This document shows positions 1-7,461 of a stretch of 33,905 nucleotides of DNA, piece after piece. Each line of letters starts with the position of its first letter. The stretch's first letter is position 1. The stretch is from Campylobacterota bacterium (GTDB lineage Bacteria; Campylobacterota; Campylobacteria; Campylobacterales; Nitratiruptoraceae), in contig PUXX01000027.1 in the NCBI GenBank assembly GCA_009659895.1, forward strand, positions 1 to 33,905. Reading direction: 5' to 3'. Under the pieces are notes generated by a model, which was given only the letters and a program-made list of their open reading frames with translations, searched no databases and had not been told where the DNA came from. The position numbers were made by a program, and so were the translations under genes.

Positions 1-1422
1 AAAGCCAACAAAGCCAAAGAGTACCTAAAGAACTGGATACCCTATCGCTACAAACGATATGTGGTATTTGCTATCGTCACCGTCGTGTCGCTGGTGCTGC
101 CCTGGATCAAGATAAACGGTAACCACTTCTTCTTGCTCAATTTCGATCATAAACAGCTGCACCTCTTCTTCGTGCGGTTCGATATGCAAGAGCTCTACTT
201 GATGCCTTTCTTGCTCTGGATACTCTTTTTTGGGATATTCTTCATCACCACACTTGGAGGCCGGGTCTGGTGTGGCTGGAGCTGCCCTCAGACCATCTTT
301 CGAGTGATCTATCGGGACTTGATTGAAACAAAGCTTTTGCATCTGAGAAAAAGGATCAGCAATAAACAGATAGAGCCCGATATGAGTAAACCAGAAAACA
401 AGGTCAAAAAGCTCATAGCCATCCTTCTATGGTCACTCCTGGCCTTCATCGCCGCTGCTGATTTCATCTGGTACTTTGTACCACCAGAAGAGTTCCTCCA
501 CTATATCCAAAATCCTGGTGAACACCCGATCCTCATGGGCTTTTGGATAGGGACGGCACTCTTCTTGATAGCCGATGTGGTCTTTATCAAAGAGAATTTT
601 TGTATCTATATCTGCCCCTACGCAAGAGTCCAGTCGGTACTCTACGATGAAGATACCTTCCAGACTATCTACGACTATAAAAGAGGGGGCCGCATCTACG
701 ATGAGCACGGCAACCTCATAGTCCACAACAAAAAAGAGCTCAAAGAGATAAACGGAGAGAGTGCTGAGTGTACCCTGTGCGAATCCTGCGTCAAGGTCTG
801 CCCGACCCATATCGATATACGAAAAGGGATGCAGCTTGAGTGTATCAACTGCTTGGAGTGCGCAGATGCCTGCACCAAAGTGATGGGGGCTCTTGGCAAA
901 GAGAGCCTGGTGCGATGGACCAGCTACTACGCTTTGGAGACCGGTAAGCCCACCAGAGTCTTTCGATTTCGAATCATCGCCTACATCGTGATGCTGGCGA
1001 TTGCTTTCGTAGCACTCTTCTATATGGGAAGCAAAAAAGAGCATATGCTCTTAAATATCAATAGAACCTCCCAGCTCTATAAGATTGAGCCAGATGGAAG
1101 AGTCAAGAATACTTATGTCTTCTTGTTTCAAAACACCGAAAATGAGAAGCATCAATACTACTTCGAAATCGTCAACAACAAAGATATCAAGATTGAAAGA
1201 CCCAAAAAGCCTTTTACGGTGATACCGGGCAAGAAGGTCAAGAAGGTGGTGATTCTCTATACCGACAAAGTGTTGGCCAAAGATACCACCAAAGATACGC
1301 CAATACCTATCAAGATCAAAGCCTATGCGGTGGACGACCCCAAAAAGATCAAGGTCTATCGAGACACCATATTCGTATTCCCAAGATGGGATATCTATCA
1401 AAAGCATATCAAGAAGGATTAG
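1..1422 (+). CDS. ccoG: Cytochrome c oxidase accessory protein CcoG (FixG/RdxA), 5' end cut off by the window
   Basis: This is a membrane-bound polyferredoxin that, in its family, reduces copper during assembly of cbb3-type cytochrome c oxidase. The frame is open from base 1 with no stop, so the true start lies upstream; the GTG at 61 is internal because the residues before it (KNWIPYRYKRY) continue the protein. Visible features are several hydrophobic segments, the conserved CGWSCPQT motif near the first helices, and a ferredoxin domain with two 4Fe-4S cysteine clusters (CTLCESCVKVCP and CINCLECADAC, about 770-880). One more helix follows near 970-1030, then a C-terminal Ig-like domain (about 1050-1420) typical of FixG. 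The stop is two bases before the next start, so the downstream genes are probably co-transcribed. In this phylum the gene usually follows ccoNOQP, which would lie to the left. Confidence 0.95.
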   Translation, partial: KANKAKEYLKNWIPYRYKRYVVFAIVTVVSLVLPWIKINGNHFFLLNFDHKQLHLFFVRFDMQELYLMPFLLWILFFGIFFITTLGGRVWCGWSCPQTIFRVIYRDLIETKLLHLRKRISNKQIEPDMSKPENKVKKLIAILLWSLLAFIAAADFIWYFVPPEEFLHYIQNPGEHPILMGFWIGTALFLIADVVFIKENFCIYICPYARVQSVLYDEDTFQTIYDYKRGGRIYDEHGNLIVHNKKELKEINGESAECTLCESCVKVCPTHIDIRKGMQLECINCLECADACTKVMGALGKESLVRWTSYYALETGKPTRVFRFRIIAYIVMLAIAFVALFYMGSKKEHMLLNINRTSQLYKIEPDGRVKNTYVFLFQNTENEKHQYYFEIVNNKDIKIERPKKPFTVIPGKKVKKVVILYTDKVLAKDTTKDTPIPIKIKAYAVDDPKKIKVYRDTIFVFPRWDIYQKHIKKD

Positions 1423-1424
1423 GC

Positions 1425-1772
1425 ATGCTTACGGCTCTGCCGGTCAAGACAAACAAGGACAATCCCGCCCTCTCGCCCCTTTTTGGGCACGCGAAGTGGT
1501 TTGCGTTCGTGGAGGAGGGAAGAGTCTCCATCGAGGCTAATCCCTACGACGGGGGTGTGGCCGTGGTGGAGTGGCTGCTACATAGGGGAGTGGATCGTAT
1601 CATTACGCAGCATATCGGGCTCAAGCCCTTCATGCTGCTGGCACGTGAAGGTGTGGAGTGCTTCTATCCGGGAGAGGGGCGGATAGAGCTTGACGAGGCT
1701 TTGAAAAGATGCGAAAATGGTGAGTGTGAGCCGATATCCCAGCACAATATCGAAAAATTCACTCGCCACTAA
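1425..1772 (+). CDS. NifX/NifB-family (dinitrogenase Fe-Mo cofactor biosynthesis domain) protein
   Basis: A 115-residue protein with the fold signature of the NifX/NafY/NifB-C family: an early FGHAKWFAFV segment (FxxA/F hairpin), then a loop containing GGVAVVEWLL and the IITQHIGLKPF region. Relatives bind or carry Fe-S or FeMo-co-type clusters, but many, outside nitrogen-fixation operons, have unknown roles, and no nif structural genes are seen here. The ATG at 1425 is chosen because it lies two bases after the ccoG stop with AAGGA at 1414-1418 upstream; the longer reading from 1386 would run back into ccoG. Cysteines near the C-terminus (VECF, RCENGEC) could bind metal. The position between an oxidase assembly gene and an SQR-like flavoprotein suggests a redox or Fe-S role, which is inference. 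Confidence 0.75.
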   Translation: MLTALPVKTNKDNPALSPLFGHAKWFAFVEEGRVSIEANPYDGGVAVVEWLLHRGVDRIITQHIGLKPFMLLAREGVECFYPGEGRIELDEALKRCENGECEPISQHNIEKFTRH

Positions 1773-1781
1773 GGAGCCGAC

Positions 1782-2000
1782 ATGAAAAAAGAGGGTTTCG
1801 ACGAGTACGGAGAGCCGACGCTAAGAGAGATCGATGACTACAAAGGCACCCACTCCAAAGAGAAAAGCAAAGTCATCATGTGGGTGATTATCAGCGGGCT
1901 TATCCTTGGCGTCTTCTACGCTATGGCTAGATACTATTTTTGGGATGCGGGGGAGAAAGAGCTCAACGTCCCTCAAGATCAAAAAATCAGACACTATTAG
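1782..2000 (+). CDS. Small single-pass membrane protein of unknown function
   Basis: A 72-residue protein with a charged N-terminal half (residues 1-29, rich in Glu, Asp and Lys), one clear membrane helix (about 32-50, VIMWVIISGLILGVFYAMA) and a short polar tail. The topology is probably N-in. AAGGAG at 1771-1776 precedes the ATG at good spacing. The gap to the SQR-like gene is only 8 bases, so it belongs to the same transcript as ccoG and its followers. I do not recognise the family. A small accessory subunit for the oxidase or for the next flavoprotein would fit the context but is a guess. Confidence 0.7.
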   Translation: MKKEGFDEYGEPTLREIDDYKGTHSKEKSKVIMWVIISGLILGVFYAMARYYFWDAGEKELNVPQDQKIRHY

Positions 2001-2008
2001 GAGCGATC

Positions 2009-3178
2009 ATGAAAAAGGTAGTAGTGCTTGGAGGCGGTTTTGCGGGTGTGGAGGCCGCGATCTTTTTGCGTAAGGAGGGCTTTGACGTCGATCTGATAAG
2101 TCCTAGGCCATTTATGTATATCTATCCTACCTCTATCTGGGTGCCGGTGAACGAGGCGGAGTTTAGCGACGTCTGTATCGCGATGGAGGAGCTTGAGAAA
2201 GTGCATGGCTTCAAGTGGATCGACGATGAGATCACCCAGATCGAGGCCAAGGCCAAAAGAGCGGTAGGCAAAAAGGGCGAATATAGAGGGGACTTCTTGG
2301 TGATCGCCATGGGAGCCGGGAAGATGAAGCATGAAGGAAATGAACACTACCTCTCTATCTGCGGCGATCCCGATGAGGCGATCAAGATGCGCGACGCCAT
2401 CGACAAGCTGGTCTGCGAGAAGCGAAAGGGCAAGATCGTCATGGGTTTTGGAGGCAACCCCAAAGACTCCACCGCCGTTCGGGGAGGTCCGGCTTTTGAG
2501 ATGATGTTCAACGTCCACAACTACCTCAAAAAGAAGGGGCTTCGGGATAGATTCGAGCTTACCTTCTTTGCGACGATGAAAGAGCCGGGCAAGCGTCTTG
2601 GGCCACAGGCTCTGAAGATGATGGACCTTTTTTTCAGCAAGCTGGGCATCAACAAGCATTTTGGCAAGAAGATCAAACGCTTCGAGGCAGATGGAGTTGT
2701 CTTCGAAGATGATAGCAAGCTTGAGAGTGACTTTACGATGTTCATCCCTGCTGGTGCCGGGCACGAAGTCTTTGCCAAAAGCGATCTGCCTCTTAGTGAG
2801 GCCGGGTTCATCCTCATCGACGAATATTGCGAAGTCAAAGAGACTCCCGGCGTCTACGCCATAGGTGACAGCGCCTACATCGAAGGGCCCGACTGGAGAG
2901 CGAAGCAGGGACATATCGCCGAGGTGATGGCAAGAAACACCGCCAACAACATCGCAATCGCCAGCGGAGCCAAAGTGGGCAAAAAGCTAAGCTACCTGCC
3001 TCACCTCAACATCATCTGCGTCATGGACAGCGGAGACGGGGCCGCTTTCGTCTATCGCGATGACAAGCGAGGGCTCATGATCCCGATGCCGATCGTGGGA
3101 CACTGGCTCAAAAAAGCTTGGGGCTGGTATTGTAGATATTCCAAGCTTGGCAAGATTCCGAGGCTACCGGGCCTATGA
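2009..3178 (+). CDS. FAD-dependent pyridine nucleotide-disulfide oxidoreductase, sulfide:quinone oxidoreductase-like
   Basis: A 389-residue flavoprotein with an N-terminal dinucleotide-binding motif GGGFAG (8-13), an AMGAG segment closing the first FAD region (100-104), and the second FAD motif VYAIGDSAY (282-290). The overall plan and the late CVMDSGDGAAFVYRD segment (337-351) resemble the SQR/flavocytochrome c sulfide dehydrogenase superfamily. It has six cysteines (56, 118, 136, 274, 337, 375) but lacks the TPxKC motif of classic type II SQR, so its exact type and substrate are uncertain. No signal peptide is seen. The C-terminus (HWLKKAWGWYCRYSK) is amphipathic and could sit on the membrane, as in SQRs. 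ATG 2009 is preferred over an in-frame upstream start at 1940 because it gives the canonical MKKVVVLGGG opening and follows AGGAG at about 1999-2003. The rhodanese gene next to it supports a sulfur role. Confidence 0.75.
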   Translation: MKKVVVLGGGFAGVEAAIFLRKEGFDVDLISPRPFMYIYPTSIWVPVNEAEFSDVCIAMEELEKVHGFKWIDDEITQIEAKAKRAVGKKGEYRGDFLVIAMGAGKMKHEGNEHYLSICGDPDEAIKMRDAIDKLVCEKRKGKIVMGFGGNPKDSTAVRGGPAFEMMFNVHNYLKKKGLRDRFELTFFATMKEPGKRLGPQALKMMDLFFSKLGINKHFGKKIKRFEADGVVFEDDSKLESDFTMFIPAGAGHEVFAKSDLPLSEAGFILIDEYCEVKETPGVYAIGDSAYIEGPDWRAKQGHIAEVMARNTANNIAIASGAKVGKKLSYLPHLNIICVMDSGDGAAFVYRDDKRGLMIPMPIVGHWLKKAWGWYCRYSKLGKIPRLPGL

Positions 3179-3212
3179 TACAAAAGTAGCGGAATGTGGG
3201 ATGATAAATAGA

Positions 3213-3218
3213 TACAAT
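3213..3218 (+). promoter_or_regulatory. Possible -10 element for the rhodanese gene
   Basis: TACAAT lies 28 bases before the rhodanese ATG in the 68-base gap after the SQR-like gene. No clear -35 is seen, which is common in this phylum. It could also be chance in AT-rich sequence, with read-through from upstream. Confidence 0.4.
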
Positions 3219-3246
3219 GCTCGAAAAAATTTACAAGGAGGCCCTC

Positions 3247-3663
3247 ATGGCAAAATTGACCGAATTCGAACGAAACGTAGCTGAGCGCATCAAAGAGCAG
3301 ATCGAGCTCAACAAAGATAAACCAGAGCTTGGCAACGTCGATCTCAAAAAAGCCATCGAACTGGTCAAAGAGGCTGGAGCTATCTTGCTCGACGTTCGCC
3401 CGCCGGCCAAGGTTGAGACCGAAAACGCGGAAGAGGCGGACATTCCCGATGCCTACTACACTCCCTATCCGGAGTTTACGAACTATCTCGATATCTTGCC
3501 AGACGACAAGACCACGGTGATCGTCACCGCGTGTCTCAAGGGGCTTTTTGCAAGTCGCGTCAAGGCCTACTTGGAGGTCTTGGGATATGAGAACGTCTAT
3601 GTCTTCACCGGCAACATCGAAGACTGGATCGCGGCGCACAAAGCCCACACGGGTGAGATCTAA
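3247..3663 (+). CDS. Rhodanese-domain protein
   Basis: A 138-residue single-domain rhodanese with no signal peptide, so probably cytoplasmic. A charged helical N-terminus (1-30) precedes the domain, which contains ILLDVRPP (47-53) and the active-site strand and loop VIVTACLKGLFAS with catalytic Cys96. Family members move sulfane sulfur as an enzyme persulfide. The loop reads C-L-K-G-L-F rather than the common C-x-x-G-x-R, so thiosulfate or polysulfide preference cannot be inferred. The start is ATG 3247 because a strong AAGGAGG lies at 3235-3241; an in-frame ATG at 3217 would put that site inside the gene. It follows the SQR-like gene and its last bases overlap the lipoprotein gene. Confidence 0.88.
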   Translation: MAKLTEFERNVAERIKEQIELNKDKPELGNVDLKKAIELVKEAGAILLDVRPPAKVETENAEEADIPDAYYTPYPEFTNYLDILPDDKTTVIVTACLKGLFASRVKAYLEVLGYENVYVFTGNIEDWIAAHKAHTGEI

Positions 3664-4045
3664 GCTCCTTTGGCCGCTCCTTGCGGCCCTTCTGTTTTTT
3701 GGATGCGAGAAGAGGATCTACCGGCACAAATACGCCGAGCCTTCAAGACCTATCACCTGCCTCAAACTTCAAAGCGACAATCTTTTGACCAAGTCCCTTT
3801 TGCAAGATCGCTACCGATTTACCGACGATTGCCCTTTTAGGCTCAAGACCACCTCCCACTTCGTCTCCACATGCACTTCGGCCAAAGCCAAAGCTTTAGG
3901 CAGCGATTTCGACGGATTTTTGCGATTTGAGCTCTATGAGAGAGATCGGCTGCTCTATCGGGGTCAAATCGATTTCAAGGGGTGTTTGAGCGAAGGAGTG
4001 GTGAGCAGACTCTTCGATCTTTTGCGAAAAGAGAACGATTTGTAG
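3653..4045 (+). CDS. Small lipoprotein of unknown function
   Basis: A 130-residue protein with a classic lipoprotein signal peptide: a positively charged start (RSK), a hydrophobic core (LLWPLLAALLFF) and a lipobox ending in Cys18 (LFFGC). The mature part has three further cysteines (TCL, DDC, STC) plus one late one (KGC), so disulfides are possible in the periplasm. I do not recognise a family. GTG at 3653 is the best start because it gives a complete signal peptide; it overlaps the end of the rhodanese gene by 11 bases, and no strong ribosome-binding site is visible, which suggests translational coupling. The longer reading upstream is the rhodanese gene out of frame. Confidence 0.7.
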   Translation: MRSKLLWPLLAALLFFGCEKRIYRHKYAEPSRPITCLKLQSDNLLTKSLLQDRYRFTDDCPFRLKTTSHFVSTCTSAKAKALGSDFDGFLRFELYERDRLLYRGQIDFKGCLSEGVVSRLFDLLRKENDL

Positions 4046-4058
4046 ATATTTTTTTAGC

Positions 4059-4064
4059 TATAAT
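4059..4064 (+). promoter_or_regulatory. -10 promoter element of the modEABC operon
   Basis: A perfect TATAAT follows a T-rich stretch (4050-4055) as in Campylobacterota sigma-70 promoters. It lies 20 bases before the modE ATG, giving a very short leader with AAGAGGG (4074-4080) as ribosome-binding site. There is no room for a molybdenum-cofactor riboswitch. Confidence 0.75.
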
Positions 4065-4084
4065 AGAGCCAAAAAGAGGGTGCG

Positions 4085-4726
4085 ATGGAGCTTGAGCTTG
4101 TTTGGAAAGAGGGAGATAGACTCTTCTTGGATCAAAAGAGGGCCGAGCTTTTAGAGTCGATCCAAAAGCATGGCTCTCTCTCCAAAGCCGCCAAAGAGTG
4201 TGGGATGAGCTACAAAGGTGCGTGGGATACGCTCCAGAGCATGAGCCAGCTTGCGGGCACCAGGCTCTTTGAGAGCAGGATTGGCGGAAGCAGAGGCGGG
4301 GGCACGAAACTGAGCCAAGAGGCTTTGGATCTGCTCAAAAGATACAAAGAGCAGCGATCCAAACTTTTCGAAAAAAAGATCCAACATCTCAACACGCTTC
4401 CAGTGACCATCGATCGGGTCAAAAAAAAGGGAGATGAGGTCCTGGTCTGGGGACTCTTTGGCTCCTATCGGCTCAAGGCCAGGGTCTTGGGTGAGGCCTG
4501 GGAAGAGCTAGGGCTCCAAGAGGGCCAGAGGGCTCTTTTTCTTTTCAAACCTTTTGGTTGCAAAGGAGAGGAGAATCGTATGGAGGGGATATTGCTAGAA
4601 TCTGGCAAGAAGATGGTAAAGGTCCTGGTCGAAGATGAGGTGGTATGGGTATACAAGTACCGGCTCAAGGGCTCATCGGTCCACTTTTTCGTCGATCCAA
4701 AAAGCATCGTCGTTGCGAAGGTGTGA
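4085..4726 (+). CDS. modE: ModE-family molybdate-responsive transcriptional regulator
   Basis: A 213-residue regulator. The N-terminal winged helix (about 15-80) carries the ModE signature: SIQKHGSLSKAAKECGMSY, then KGAWDTLQSM, then the GGSRGGGTKLS turn. The C-terminal half (about 105-213) resembles the molybdate-binding TOBE region, including the EELGLQEGQRALFLFKP segment. ModE proteins bind molybdate and in most bacteria repress the molybdate transporter when molybdate is plentiful. Being the first gene of the operon, directly after its own promoter, it probably controls itself and modABC. At 213 residues it is shorter than E. coli ModE (about 262). Its stop lies two bases before modA. Confidence 0.9.
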   Translation: MELELVWKEGDRLFLDQKRAELLESIQKHGSLSKAAKECGMSYKGAWDTLQSMSQLAGTRLFESRIGGSRGGGTKLSQEALDLLKRYKEQRSKLFEKKIQHLNTLPVTIDRVKKKGDEVLVWGLFGSYRLKARVLGEAWEELGLQEGQRALFLFKPFGCKGEENRMEGILLESGKKMVKVLVEDEVVWVYKYRLKGSSVHFFVDPKSIVVAKV

Positions 4727-4728
4727 GG

Positions 4729-5445
4729 ATGAGAGCCATCGTGGCGCTAGTGCTAGGAGCGATATGGAGTTTTGGGGCCTCCATTACCGTCGCCGCCGCT
4801 GCGAATATGAGCTTCGCTCTTCCAAAACTCATCGAAGCCTTCGAAAAAAGTCATCCCAAAATAGAGATAAAAGCCATCTATGCTAGCAGCGGCAAGCTAG
4901 CAGCCCAGATCCAAAAAGGAGCCCCCTATCATATCTTCCTATCAGCGGATATGGAGTATCCAAAGAGGCTCTACCGCCAGGGGCTCACTACCATTCGTCC
5001 CCTCGTCTACGCCAAAGGCAAGCTGGTCTTTTTGAGTCGCCATATCCAAAATTTTCAAGATGTCCCAAAGCTTGCTTCCATCGCCATAGCCAATCCAAAG
5101 ACCGCCCCCTATGGCAAGGCGGCCAAGGAGGCGCTGGAGCGTATGGGAGTGTGGGAGGAGCTGCAAGCTCGATTGATATTTGGCGAATCGGTAGCCCAGA
5201 CCTTTTTCTACGCTACCAAGGCAGCGCAGGGAGGCTTCGTGGCGGAGTCGGCTCTCTTTGGTCCAGAGGGTAAAAAGCTGCGAAAAATGGCTCTGGAGGT
5301 GCCAAAGGAGCTCTACCGACCCATAGAGCAAGGTGGTGTCATCCTCAAAGGAGCTCCTAAAGAGGCTATGGAGTTTTTTTGCTTTCTGTTCTCCCCGCAA
5401 GGGGTAGAGATACTGGAGTCTTTTGGGTATCGCTGCGATGATTGA
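4729..5445 (+). CDS. modA: Molybdate ABC transporter, periplasmic substrate-binding protein
   Basis: A 238-residue binding protein with a signal peptide (MRAIVALVLGAIWSFGA, cleavage near residue 17). The mature start ITVAAAANMSFALPKLIEAF matches the ModA opening, followed by the YASSGKLAAQIQKGAPY segment that holds oxyanion-binding residues and the FLSADMEYP motif. It delivers molybdate or tungstate to ModBC. ATG 4729 is used because the upstream in-frame extension would read into modE and spoil the signal peptide; GTGAGG just before it can serve as ribosome-binding site. It overlaps modB by 8 bases. Confidence 0.93.
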   Translation: MRAIVALVLGAIWSFGASITVAAAANMSFALPKLIEAFEKSHPKIEIKAIYASSGKLAAQIQKGAPYHIFLSADMEYPKRLYRQGLTTIRPLVYAKGKLVFLSRHIQNFQDVPKLASIAIANPKTAPYGKAAKEALERMGVWEELQARLIFGESVAQTFFYATKAAQGGFVAESALFGPEGKKLRKMALEVPKELYRPIEQGGVILKGAPKEAMEFFCFLFSPQGVEILESFGYRCDD

Positions 5446-6106
5446 CTGGACACCTTTTTGGCTCTCTTTCAAGCTAGCGGGAGTGACGACGGTAATACTG
5501 CTTCTTATTGGCATTCCCCTGGCCTGGTGGCTCTCCAGGACGAAAACTGCGATCAAGCCAATCTTGGAGACGATCGTGGCACTCCCTATCGTCCTGCCTC
5601 CTACCGTGATCGGCTTTTATATCCTATGGGCCTTGGCCCCCGACTCCTATCTTGGCTCCATTCTCCATGAGCTCTTTGGGATCAAGCTTGTCTTTAGTTT
5701 TTGGGGGATCGTGGTGGGTAGCGTCATCTACAGCCTCCCTTTTATGGTTCAGCCGCTCCAAAGCGGATTTGAGAGCGTGCCCAAGAGTCTTTATGAAGCT
5801 AGCTTCATAGCGGGTAAAGGGGAGCTGGAGACTTTGGTGAGGGTGATCTTGCCAAACATCAAGGGCGCTTTGGCTACCGCTGTCATCATCACCTTTGCCC
5901 ATACCCTCGGGGAGTTTGGGGTGGTGCTGATGGTAGGCGGAAGCATCCCCGGCGAGACCAAAGTGGCCAGTATCGCTATCTATGAGCTGGTGGAGAGTCT
6001 GGATTTTAGGAGAGCCCATATCTATAGCTTGGTGATGGTGGCGATAAGTTTTGCTATCCTTTTGGCGGTCTACTCCATCAAAAGAAGAGACGATGCTAAG
6101 AGCTAG
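5438..6106 (+). CDS. modB: Molybdate ABC transporter permease
   Basis: A 222-residue inner-membrane permease with about five hydrophobic helices. It carries the ModB/CysT-type loop LPIVLPPTVIGFY near residue 50 and the EAA loop YEASFIAGKGELETLVRVILPNIKGAL (about 125-151; shown in part) that contacts the ATPase. ATG 5438 is chosen over TTG 5423 because it overlaps the end of modA in the usual coupled manner. It overlaps modC by 14 bases. Confidence 0.93.
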   Translation: MIDWTPFWLSFKLAGVTTVILLLIGIPLAWWLSRTKTAIKPILETIVALPIVLPPTVIGFYILWALAPDSYLGSILHELFGIKLVFSFWGIVVGSVIYSLPFMVQPLQSGFESVPKSLYEASFIAGKGELETLVRVILPNIKGALATAVIITFAHTLGEFGVVLMVGGSIPGETKVASIAIYELVESLDFRRAHIYSLVMVAISFAILLAVYSIKRRDDAKS

Positions 6107-6881
6107 AGTCAAAAAGAGGCTAAAAAGTTTCGATCTGGAGTTCTCTTTGGAGATTGGGGCTGGAGAGTTTGTGATGCTCACAGGACCCAGTGGCAGTGGC
6201 AAAACCACTCTTTTGCGCATCTTGGCGGGATTGGAGAGAGGTGAGGGGGTCGTGGAGGTCGATGGTCAGATCTGGCAGGATCGAAGCAGATTTCTCCCAC
6301 CCCAAAGAAGAGGGGTGAGCTTCGTTTTTCAAGACTACGCTCTTTTTCCCAATATGAGCGTACTGCAGAATCTGCTCTATGTCCAAAAGGATCGCTCCTT
6401 GGCCATGGAGCTTTTGGAGATGGTCGATCTGGTGGAGTACCAGGATCGCTATCCCCATACCCTCAGCGGTGGACAAAAACAGAGGGTGGCTCTAGCAAGA
6501 GCCATGATGAAAAGACCACGTCTTATGCTCTTAGACGAGCCTCTCTCGGCTCTAGATCCCAAAAGCAGAAGCTATCTCCAGGGCAAGATCCAAGAGCTCC
6601 ATGAGGCCTTTGGGGTGGCTACGCTCATGGTCAGCCACGATATAGCCGAAATCTATCGACTTGGGGAGCGGATCTTTCGTATGGAGCGAGGCAGCCTCAC
6701 TCCCCTTGGCAAAAACCGTCTTGTCCAAAGCCAGATCTACAAAGCGGAGGTGGTCGATCTGGTCGATGGGGGGATATTGGTGGGATTTATGGGCGGAATC
6801 TACCAAATAGCTACCCAAAAGTCCTATCGCATAGGCCAGATCGTGGATGTCCGTATAGAGGAGCTGGCTCTTGGAGTATGA
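6093..6881 (+). CDS. modC: Molybdate ABC transporter ATP-binding protein
   Basis: A 262-residue ATPase with Walker A GPSGSGKT (31-38), Q-loop VFQDYALFP (78-86), signature LSGGQKQ (124-130), Walker B LMLLDEP (144-150) and the switch histidine in MVSHDIAEIY. The C-terminal tail (about 210-262) is only a partial TOBE-like domain, so the protein is about 90 residues shorter than E. coli ModC. ATG 6093 lies inside the end of modB and is followed directly by the conserved domain; the in-frame extension upstream reads modB out of frame. Its last bases overlap the next gene. Confidence 0.93.
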   Translation: MLRARVKKRLKSFDLEFSLEIGAGEFVMLTGPSGSGKTTLLRILAGLERGEGVVEVDGQIWQDRSRFLPPQRRGVSFVFQDYALFPNMSVLQNLLYVQKDRSLAMELLEMVDLVEYQDRYPHTLSGGQKQRVALARAMMKRPRLMLLDEPLSALDPKSRSYLQGKIQELHEAFGVATLMVSHDIAEIYRLGERIFRMERGSLTPLGKNRLVQSQIYKAEVVDLVDGGILVGFMGGIYQIATQKSYRIGQIVDVRIEELALGV

Positions 6882-7461
6882 GATCTTGCGTCAGAGGCGA
6901 AAGAGTGTGAGGATCTTCGTGGAGGAGGACAGAGTGGTGGTCAAGGCGCCCTGGTATCTTCCCAAAAGGATCATCGATGCTTTCGTAAAATCCCATCAAG
7001 ACTATATCCAAAGACTCATCGCTCCTTTGGAGGAGTTCTTCTATCTGGGTCAAAAGATCAAGATCGAGCCGATCCGGCATGGCTGGCGCATGGAGGGGGA
7101 GATCTTCTATAGCGATGAGGATCGCAGGAAAAATGTAGAGAGCTTTTTACAAAAGGAGGCTCAAGCCTATATCCCCAAAAGGGTCCAAGAGCTTGCTAAA
7201 GCCTTTGGCGATCGCTATACCAGGGTCGGCATTACCGGTGCGAAGAGCCGATGGGGGAGCTGTAGCTCCAAAGGCCACCTCAACTTCACGTGGAGACTCA
7301 TGACACTCCCGCCAGATCTGATTGAGTATGTCATCGTCCATGAGCTTTGCCACCTAAGCTATATGAACCACTCCCGTGCCTTTTGGGATCTGGTCCGAAG
7401 CAGAATGCCAGACTACCAGCAGCGCCGAAAGAGACTCAAAGAGTATTCCACGCTTTTTTAG
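6871..7461 (+). CDS. YgjP/SprT-like zinc metallopeptidase (DUF45 family)
   Basis: A 196-residue protein of the YgjP-type M48-like family. The diagnostic parts are the SRWGSC motif (126-131) and the zinc site HELCH (157-161) with a third ligand His167 in MNHSRAFW. The molecular substrate of this family is not established. TTG 6871 is taken as start because GAGGAG at 6858-6863 stands at ideal spacing and the N-terminal RQRRKSVRIFV strand is typical of the family. It overlaps the modC stop by 11 bases, so it rides on the mod transcript, though a functional link to molybdate is not implied. Its stop interlocks with that of the convergent DUF481 gene. Confidence 0.88.
   Translation: MEYEILRQRRKSVRIFVEEDRVVVKAPWYLPKRIIDAFVKSHQDYIQRLIAPLEEFFYLGQKIKIEPIRHGWRMEGEIFYSDEDRRKNVESFLQKEAQAYIPKRVQELAKAFGDRYTRVGITGAKSRWGSCSSKGHLNFTWRLMTLPPDLIEYVIVHELCHLSYMNHSRAFWDLVRSRMPDYQQRRKRLKEYSTLF

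Noticed and set aside
433-1044. Long open frames antisense to ccoG, the SQR genes, pyrG, tig and lysR
   Set aside because: They lie opposite genes with strong family motifs, have no ribosome-binding sites at their starts and show no recognisable domains. They reflect codon bias of the real genes.
4065-4084. Molybdenum-cofactor riboswitch upstream of modE
   Set aside because: Only 20 bases separate the -10 from the start codon.
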